From Coriobacteriia bacterium (GTDB lineage Bacteria; Actinomycetota; Coriobacteriia; Anaerosomatales; JAUVQN01): DNA of 26,677 nt. Of the stretch, positions 21,838 to 26,677 are shown piece after piece (position 1 is the stretch's first letter; each line of letters begins with the position of its first letter). Under the pieces are notes generated by a model, which was not told the origin of the DNA, made no database searches, and worked only from the letters and a program-made list of their open reading frames with translations. The DNA lies in contig JAUVQN010000001.1 in assembly GCA_030598125.1 (NCBI GenBank), positions 1 through 26,677 on the forward strand. Direction: 5' to 3'. Made by a program: the position numbers and the translations under genes.

Positions 21838-23424
21838 ATGCGACTGGCGCTGACGGCGGAGCAGACCCGGACGCTCGAGGCTGCGGCCATGGAGTCACAC
21901 GGCCTCTCGGTGGATGGCCTCATGGCGCTCGTCGGCCAGGCGGTGGCTGAGGAGTCCGCTCGGATCGCCCCGGCCGGGCGGATCGTCGTGGTGGCCGGCA
22001 AGGGGAACAACGGCGGTGACGGCTGGGCAGCCGCCCGCGAGCTCGCGACGGCGGGACGCGACGTTGAGGTGCTCACGCTCGTGGCCCCCGAGGAGCTCGA
22101 GGGTGCGGCCGGGCAGGCGTTCGAGGGAGCGACTGCACAAGGGGTCGAGTGGCGCGCGGTGGACTCCGCCGCGATGCTTGCGGTGACGCTCGCTGAGGCG
22201 TCCCTCATCGTCGACTCGGTGTTCGGCTTCGGCGTGGCCGGCGCCGTCAGAGAGCCGTTCGCTTCCGCCATCGACGTCCTGAACGACGCGGACGCACCCG
22301 TGCTGGCGATCGATCTCCCGTCCGGGGTGGAGTCGGACACCGGCCGGGCGGAAGGAGCCGCGGTCGTCGCGGACGTGACGCTCGCGGTGATGTCGGAGAA
22401 GGTCGGTCACGTGCTCCATCCAGGCGCGGCGCTCTCCGGAGAGGTCCTGGTCGCTGACCTCGGACTGCGAGGCGACGTCGACGGCTCAGGGAGCGAGGGA
22501 CCGACCGCGCCCGCGGCGCTCCCAGGGACGCCGCTCGAGGTATGGTCGCCGGACGAGTACGCGGAGGTCCTGCCCGTCATGGCCCCCGACGAGCACAAGG
22601 GATCGAGGGGACGGCTCGTCATCGTCGGCGGCTCTGAGGGCATGACAGGTTCGGTGAGCCTCGCCGCCGCCGCCGCTCTGAGGTCCGGGGCGGGATACGT
22701 GCTCGCCGCCGTACCGGCATCTCTGGTGGACGTGATCGATGCCGGGGTCGTGCCGGCGGTCGTCAGGCCACTGGCGGAGACCGCCGAGCGTGCGGTGGCG
22801 CCCGAGGCTGTGTCGCGCGTGCTCGAGCTGGCCCACGGCGCGGACGCCGTCGTCGTGGGTCCTGGTCTCACCACCGCCGGCGGGGCGACCGACGTGGTGC
22901 GGGCCCTGGTCGAGTCGTATCGCGGTGCGCTCGTGCTGGATGCGGACGCGTTGAACGTGCTCGCGGGACTCGGTGCCGACGCGCTCTCCGTGCGGAGCGG
23001 TCCCCCGGTGATCACGCCGCATCCCGGGGAAGCGGCCCGGCTGCTCGGGTGCGAGACCTCCGACGTGCAGGGCGATCGCGTGGGCTCTGCGGCCCGTCTC
23101 GCGGAGTCCGGCGCCGTGTGCGTGCTGAAGGGTGCGCGCAGCATCGTGGCGGGCGACGGCAGGCGGCTCGTGAACCTCACGGGCAACCCGGGCATGGCGA
23201 CGCTGGGGAGCGGTGATGTGCTGGCCGGAGTGCTCGGCGCCCTGCTCGCTCAGGGGATGTCGACCCTGGAAGCGACCGCGCTCGCGGCGCACATCCACGG
23301 ACTGGCGGGCGACATCGCCGCAGCCGGACTGACGCCGCCGGGGATGCACGCCGGCGACATCGTCGACGCACTCCCGTTCGCGTTCGCGGGGCTTCTGGAC
23401 ACCCTCGGAGGGGATGCTCTCTAA
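21838..23424 (+). CDS. nnr: Bifunctional NAD(P)H-hydrate repair enzyme (epimerase + dehydratase)
   Basis: Nnr repairs hydrated NADH and NADPH: the N-terminal half epimerises R- and S-hydrates, the C-terminal half dehydrates the S form using ADP or ATP. The 528-residue product has an epimerase domain (GKGNNGGDG at residues 54-62, VDSVFGFG, AIDLPSGV) and, after a linker near residues 215-235, a dehydratase domain with HKGSRGRLVIVGGS, VVGPGL, TPHPGEAARLL and the catalytic-site NPGMATLGSGDVLAG (D460). GGGGGTG at 21827-21833 precedes the ATG. It ends with tandem in-frame stops, TAA then TAG. Confidence 0.95.
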   Translation: MRLALTAEQTRTLEAAAMESHGLSVDGLMALVGQAVAEESARIAPAGRIVVVAGKGNNGGDGWAAARELATAGRDVEVLTLVAPEELEGAAGQAFEGATAQGVEWRAVDSAAMLAVTLAEASLIVDSVFGFGVAGAVREPFASAIDVLNDADAPVLAIDLPSGVESDTGRAEGAAVVADVTLAVMSEKVGHVLHPGAALSGEVLVADLGLRGDVDGSGSEGPTAPAALPGTPLEVWSPDEYAEVLPVMAPDEHKGSRGRLVIVGGSEGMTGSVSLAAAAALRSGAGYVLAAVPASLVDVIDAGVVPAVVRPLAETAERAVAPEAVSRVLELAHGADAVVVGPGLTTAGGATDVVRALVESYRGALVLDADALNVLAGLGADALSVRSGPPVITPHPGEAARLLGCETSDVQGDRVGSAARLAESGAVCVLKGARSIVAGDGRRLVNLTGNPGMATLGSGDVLAGVLGALLAQGMSTLEATALAAHIHGLAGDIAAAGLTPPGMHAGDIVDALPFAFAGLLDTLGGDAL

Positions 23425-23476
23425 TAGGAGCCTGATGGGAGTCCCGCGCGAGCTCTGCGTCGGGGACGTGCGTGCA

Positions 23477-23502
23477 GTCGGGATCCGACCGGCGGGAGCC
23501 GG
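23477..23502 (+). other. Two adjacent small hairpins in the nnr-CBS spacer
   Basis: GTCGG/CCGAC (23477-23481 with 23485-23489) and CCGGC/GCCGG (23489-23493 with 23498-23502) are two perfect 5-bp stems side by side, just before the ribosome binding site of the CBS gene. No T run follows. They may form a weak terminator-like or mRNA-stabilising structure in this 97-base spacer. Confidence 0.3.
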
Positions 23503-23521
23503 CAGCGAGGGAGTGAGTGCG

Positions 23522-23983
23522 ATGGCTACGCAGACCGCCCAGGACGTGATGACCGCCGACCCCGTGACGATCGCGGCGGACGCGGAGGTCAAGGAAGCGG
23601 CGCACGTGATGACGGAGCGCCGCATCGGCGCGCTCCCGGTCCTGGACGGCGACCAGCTTGTCGGCCTCGTCACCGAGGGTGACCTCATCATGCAGGACGT
23701 CAAGGTCGAGTTCCCGACGTACATACACCTTCTGGGCGGCTTCATCACCTACCCTCCGTCCACGTCGAAGTTCGAGACGGAGCTCAAGAAGGCGGTGGGC
23801 GCCACGGTGGGTGACGTGATGACGACGGACGTCGTCACGGTCGAGGTGGGGGCCTCGGTGGAGGACGTCGCCACCCTCATGGTCGATCGCGACGTGAGCA
23901 GGGTCCCCGTCATGGACGGTGAGCGCCTCGTCGGTATCGTCTCGAAGTCCGACATCGTCCGGTCGCTCGCCTCGGAGGAGTGA
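23522..23983 (+). CDS. CBS-domain pair protein
   Basis: A stand-alone protein of 153 residues made of two CBS domains, a module that usually binds adenine nucleotides such as AMP, ATP or S-adenosylmethionine and acts as an energy sensor. CBS1 covers about residues 7-60 (AQDVMTADPVTIAADAEVKE, RIGALPVLDGDQLVGLVTEGDL), an insert of ~30 residues follows, and CBS2 covers ~95-150 (VGDVMTTDVVTVEVGASVED, VSRVPVMDGERLVGIVSKSDIV). No catalytic domain is attached, so the partner is unknown. The ATG at 23522 with GAGGGAG at 23507-23513 is preferred over in-frame starts further upstream. alr follows after one base. Confidence 0.88.
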   Translation: MATQTAQDVMTADPVTIAADAEVKEAAHVMTERRIGALPVLDGDQLVGLVTEGDLIMQDVKVEFPTYIHLLGGFITYPPSTSKFETELKKAVGATVGDVMTTDVVTVEVGASVEDVATLMVDRDVSRVPVMDGERLVGIVSKSDIVRSLASEE

Positions 23984-23984
23984 C

Positions 23985-25103
23985 GTGATCGAGCGTCGCC
24001 CGGCACATGTCGAGGTGTCGCTCGGCGCGATCGCCTCGAACGTCCGCGCGCTCAGGGGGCTCCTATCGCCGGGCTGCCGGTTCATGGCGGTCGTCAAGGC
24101 GGATGGCTACGGGCACGGTGCGCCCGAGGTCGCGCGGACGGCGATGGCGGCAGGCGCCGACTCGCTCGCCGTCGCCACCAGCGACGAGGGCGCGCAGCTC
24201 AGGGCCGCCGGCATCACGGCTCCGATCCTCCTTCTGTCTGAGCCGCCGGTGGGCGCCGCCGCCGACGCGGTCGCCGAGGGACTGACTCCCACGATCTTCA
24301 CGCGCGAGTGTGCCGTCGATCTCTCCGAAGCGGCCCGGGAGGCAGAGCGGGTCGTGGGGTTCCACCTCAAGGTCGACACGGGGATGAACCGGATCGGCGT
24401 CGCCGCCGACGATGTGGTCCATCTCCTGTTGAGCTTGCGCGGTCTGCCGGGACTCGCGCTGGAGGGCGCCTTCACGCACTTCGCCACGGCGGACGTGGTC
24501 GGCGACTGGGACCTCGAGCGCCAGGCGGCACGCTTCGAGGAGACGCTCGAGAACATGCGGGCGGCAGGATTCGAACCGGGCGTCGTGCACGCCGCGAACA
24601 GCGCGGCGACCGTGCTGGCGCCGAGGACCCACTACGACATGGTGCGCTGCGGCATCGCCGTGTATGGGCTCCACCCGGCCGACTCGACCAAGGGCCGCAT
24701 CGAGCTCGAGGCGGCGATGCGGGTCAAGGCGCAGGTCTCGCAGGTGAAGCGCGTGCCGATGGGGGAGGGCGTCTCGTACGGATTCACGTGGCGCGCCTCC
24801 AAGCCCACGACCGTCGCGACGCTGCCCCTCGGCTACGGGGACGGCGTGCATCGCCTGCTCTCGAACGAGATGCGCGTGCTGCTCGGGGGTCGCGAATGCG
24901 AGCAGATCGGTACGATCTGCATGGACGCGCTCATGGTCGAGGTCCCCGACGGCCTCGACGTGTCGCTCGGCGACGAGGCGGTGATCGTGGGCACGCAGGG
25001 GAGCGCCGAGCTGACGCTCGACGAGCTCGCGGCTCGCGCAAGCACCATCAACTACGAGCTCGCCTGCGCGTTCGGGATGCGGCTGGCGCGCACACACGTC
25101 TGA
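23985..25103 (+). CDS. alr: Alanine racemase
   Basis: Alr is a PLP enzyme converting L- to D-alanine for peptidoglycan. The product is 372 residues: the N-terminal TIM barrel carries the PLP lysine K38 in AVVKADGYGHG, followed by LKVDTGMNRIG, FTHFATAD and HAANSAATV; the C-terminal domain carries the catalytic tyrosine Y265 in EGVSYGFTW and LPLGYGDGVHR and GTICMDALMV. The GTG start at 23985, one base after the CBS gene, has CGGAGGAG at 23973-23980; in-frame codons upstream lie inside the CBS gene. The usual neighbour tsaE is not found after it. Confidence 0.96.
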   Translation: MIERRPAHVEVSLGAIASNVRALRGLLSPGCRFMAVVKADGYGHGAPEVARTAMAAGADSLAVATSDEGAQLRAAGITAPILLLSEPPVGAAADAVAEGLTPTIFTRECAVDLSEAAREAERVVGFHLKVDTGMNRIGVAADDVVHLLLSLRGLPGLALEGAFTHFATADVVGDWDLERQAARFEETLENMRAAGFEPGVVHAANSAATVLAPRTHYDMVRCGIAVYGLHPADSTKGRIELEAAMRVKAQVSQVKRVPMGEGVSYGFTWRASKPTTVATLPLGYGDGVHRLLSNEMRVLLGGRECEQIGTICMDALMVEVPDGLDVSLGDEAVIVGTQGSAELTLDELAARASTINYELACAFGMRLARTHV

Positions 25104-25381
25104 GCGGTATCGTTATCCGTGAGCGATCTCGCCGAGGTGCGCGACACTCGCGGGCGCGGGGATGAAACCTGAAAACGTCTGAGCGCACGTTTCGGCAGGA
25201 ATCAAGGGGGACGCGCCGAAAGAACCCGTCGAGAGCTTGGGCCGGGACCTAGCCCGCAAGGATCGACCGACCGACAAGGACACCGGAGCGCCTCGTGTCT
25301 CGTGGCACTCTCGATGCCCAGAGAGAGCGGGTCTCGGTCTCGTTACGCGTGACGGGTCGTTGCAGTTGGGGGTAGACGCGC
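25104..25381 (+). other. Structured 278-base leader before V/A-ATPase genes
   Basis: No convincing protein is encoded here. Several stems are possible: CCTG (25168-25171) with CAGG (25196-25199) enclosing AAACGT (25173-25178) with ACGTTT (25187-25192) over an 8-base loop; CTT (25236-25238) with AAG (25258-25260) enclosing GGGC (25239-25242) with GCCC (25252-25255); and a CTCT/AGAG stem near 25309-25323. Unpaired A/G-rich linkers (GAAACCTGAAAAC, GGAATCAAGG, CGAAAGAA) resemble those of folded RNAs. An imperfect palindrome GTTACGCGTGAC lies at 25342-25353. No known riboswitch is recognised and no clear promoter is seen. Confidence 0.45.
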
Positions 25382-25780
25382 TTGGAGGACACACGCCTCG
25401 AGGGCACCGATATCGAGAACCTCGATCTCGAGGATCTCGAGTTCAAGCAGGACTTCATCGAGAAGGATTCCGACTCCCCCCTCCATCTCATCCGAGAGAA
25501 GGAGATGGAGATATCGGGACGCGTGCTCAAAGTGCGCAAGGAGGCCGAGGAGATAGTGGCCGATGCGCGCCGGAAGGCCACCGAGGTCGTTGGCGCGGCC
25601 GAGAAGGAGGCTGACGCCCTCGCCGGCGCGCGAAAGACGGAGATTGCGAGCGAGGCGGAGCGCGAGTCCGGAGACATCAGAGACCGGTCGGCGGCCGAGC
25701 AGGCGGAGATGGAGAAGGCCGCGCAGTCGCGTCGCGATGACGCGGTCGCGGCCGTGATCCGCATGGTCACGGAGGTGTGA
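25382..25780 (+). CDS. V/A-type ATPase peripheral-stalk subunit (G/H-like)
   Basis: A 132-residue, almost entirely helical coiled-coil protein. From residue ~33, SPLHLIREKEMEISGRVLKV and the following repeats of E, K, A and R (AEEIVADARRKATEVVGAAEKEAD) match the stator subunit G/H of archaeal-type ATPases, which pairs with subunit E to hold the catalytic head. The first 32 residues form an acidic extension (DIENLDLEDLEF). The start is TTG with GGGGGT at 25368-25373 eight bases upstream; no ATG or GTG fits better. The assignment rests on coiled-coil pattern and on subunit I following 49 bases later. Confidence 0.72.
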   Translation: MEDTRLEGTDIENLDLEDLEFKQDFIEKDSDSPLHLIREKEMEISGRVLKVRKEAEEIVADARRKATEVVGAAEKEADALAGARKTEIASEAERESGDIRDRSAAEQAEMEKAAQSRRDDAVAAVIRMVTEV

Positions 25781-25801
25781 CGCGGGCTCGCGAGCCCGCG
25801 T
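25780..25801. terminator. 22-base perfect palindrome between ATPase genes
   Basis: The sequence is a perfect inverted repeat centred between 25790 and 25791. As RNA it folds into a 9-bp stem (arms 25780-25788 and 25793-25801) with a CGCG loop, followed by CTCTCTTCGTTC. It starts on the last base of the upstream stop codon. It may act as a partial terminator or an RNA-stabilising 3' end within the operon, or be a protein-binding palindrome. Confidence 0.5.
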
Positions 25802-25829
25802 CTCTCTTCGTTCGGGGAGGTGATCGCAG

Positions 25830-26677
25830 ATGACGCTGGTACCCATGGCGAAGATCGAGGTGATCGGTCCGAAGAACCGGTTCTTCGATGTCGTCAGCCT
25901 CCTGCACGAGCAGGGCAATCTCCACATAGAAGACCTCTCGAAGAAGATCCGCTCAGGTGAGCTGCCGCTCGAGCAGATGCAGGTCGTTCGCGGCCAGGAG
26001 GCGGAGCGAGAGCGAATGGAGGACCTGCTCATCCGGGTCCGCTCCATCACGAAGGCGCTCCATCTTCCGGGCACGACGGTCGACGAGGTGACACGTCAGA
26101 AGGAGTATCTCCGCCTGTGGCAGCTGGACTCCAAGGAGCTCGCGGGCGAGATCGCGTCGGTCGTGGACGAGGTCGAGGACAGGACCTCGGCGCTGGCCGC
26201 GTCGCAGGCGGATATCGAGAGCGAGCTGCAGCTGCTGGCCCGCTACGAACCTATCCTTCAGAAGATCCAGCCGCTCGCTCGCCAGATCGTGGCGACCGGC
26301 AACTTCGAGTCGGTCGCGTTGCTGATCGAGCGCCGCTACAAGGGTGCGCTCGAGCAGCTCAAGGATGAGCTGAGCAAGCTCACCAAGCGCCAGTGCGAGA
26401 TCGTCTCGACCGACGTCGATGAGGACACGACGGCCGCCATCGTGGTCTTCAACAAGGCGTACAGCGAGCCGGTGCACAAGTTCTTGGCGATGGAGAACGT
26501 GAACCAGATACGCCTGCCGAGCGACCTGGAGGACATGCCGTTCGATCAGGCGTACGACGAGATCAGGAAGCGCCGCCAGGAGCTGCCGAGCGATCTGGAC
26601 TCGGTCCGGACCGAGCTCGAGCTGATGTCGGTGAAGTGGTACCTGAAGCTCGCGACCGTCCGCGACGTCCTCACCGA
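25830..26677 (+). CDS. V/A-type ATP synthase subunit I, 5' part
   Basis: Subunit I is the membrane stator that carries the ion half-channels of V/A-type ATPases. The frame is open from ATG 25830 to the end of the window, 282 codons, so only the cytoplasmic N-terminal arm is visible. It begins MTLVPMAKIEVIGPKNRFFDVVSLLHEQGNLHIEDL, the family's first beta-alpha unit, followed by long helical coiled-coil segments (RRYKGALEQLKDELSKLTK, DEIRKRRQELPSDLDSVRTE). Membrane segments would lie beyond the window. A near-perfect ribosome binding site, GGAGGTGAT at 25816-25824, fixes the start. Confidence 0.85.
   Translation, partial: MTLVPMAKIEVIGPKNRFFDVVSLLHEQGNLHIEDLSKKIRSGELPLEQMQVVRGQEAERERMEDLLIRVRSITKALHLPGTTVDEVTRQKEYLRLWQLDSKELAGEIASVVDEVEDRTSALAASQADIESELQLLARYEPILQKIQPLARQIVATGNFESVALLIERRYKGALEQLKDELSKLTKRQCEIVSTDVDEDTTAAIVVFNKAYSEPVHKFLAMENVNQIRLPSDLEDMPFDQAYDEIRKRRQELPSDLDSVRTELELMSVKWYLKLATVRDVLT

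Noticed and set aside
25162..25182. Six-codon reading frame (MKPENV) in the V/A-ATPase leader
   Set aside because: It is very short, overlaps the 5' side of a hairpin, and nothing else supports a leader peptide.
1..26677. Insertion sequences, CRISPR arrays, tRNA or rRNA genes, prophage or defence genes
   Set aside because: Reading through both strands showed no transposase-like product, regular direct repeats or tRNA-like segment; the window is almost fully occupied by housekeeping genes.

Overview
The window is a GC-rich bacterial chromosome segment with every recognisable gene on the + strand. It carries the distal S10, spc and alpha ribosomal protein clusters, then genes for vitamin/metal uptake, tRNA modification, amino-sugar and cell-wall precursor synthesis, and the start of a V/A-type ATPase cluster. 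High GC, frequent GTG/TTG starts and the order rplM-rpsI-glmM-glmS-(acpS)-nnr-alr suggest Actinomycetota; an ECF transporter module between rplQ and truA, a glmS ribozyme and a V/A-ATPase fit an early-branching, possibly anaerobic lineage such as a Coriobacteriia relative. That placement is inference from synteny and composition only.

Layout: 1-7107 rplB(3' end)-rpsS-rplV-rpsC-rplP-rpmC-rpsQ-rplN-rplX-rplE-rpsN-rpsH-rplF-rplR-rpsE-rpmD-rplO; 7104-9830 secY-adk-map; a sigma70-like promoter near 9838-9866; 9912-13179 infA-rpmJ-rpsM-rpsK-rpsD-rpoA-rplQ, closed by a GC-rich hairpin at 13250-13272; 13349-16588 ecfA1-ecfA2-ecfT-truA, all overlapping; a near-consensus promoter at 16629-16657 and a structured leader before rplM-rpsI (16740-17572), closed by a 13-bp hairpin; 17650-18984 glmM; 18985-19405 a long leader holding a glmS self-cleaving ribozyme; 19406-21232 glmS; 21246-25103 acpS-nnr-CBS protein-alr; 25104-25381 an unassigned, structured 278-base leader; 25382-26677 V/A-ATPase peripheral-stalk subunit and the 5' part of subunit I.

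How the genes work together: the first half builds ribosomes and the transcription, translocation and N-terminal methionine processing functions coupled to them. GlmS makes glucosamine-6-phosphate and GlmM converts it to glucosamine-1-phosphate for UDP-GlcNAc; the ribozyme would shut glmS down when glucosamine-6-phosphate accumulates. Alr supplies D-alanine for the same cell wall, AcpS activates acyl carrier protein, and Nnr repairs damaged NAD(P)H.

The strongest non-coding observation is the glmS ribozyme. The most open question is the 278-base leader before the ATPase genes, followed by the palindromic hairpin between the first two ATPase genes and several spacer hairpins in the ribosomal protein clusters. 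No mobile elements, CRISPR arrays, tRNA or rRNA genes were seen, and I found no clearly new multi-gene system.
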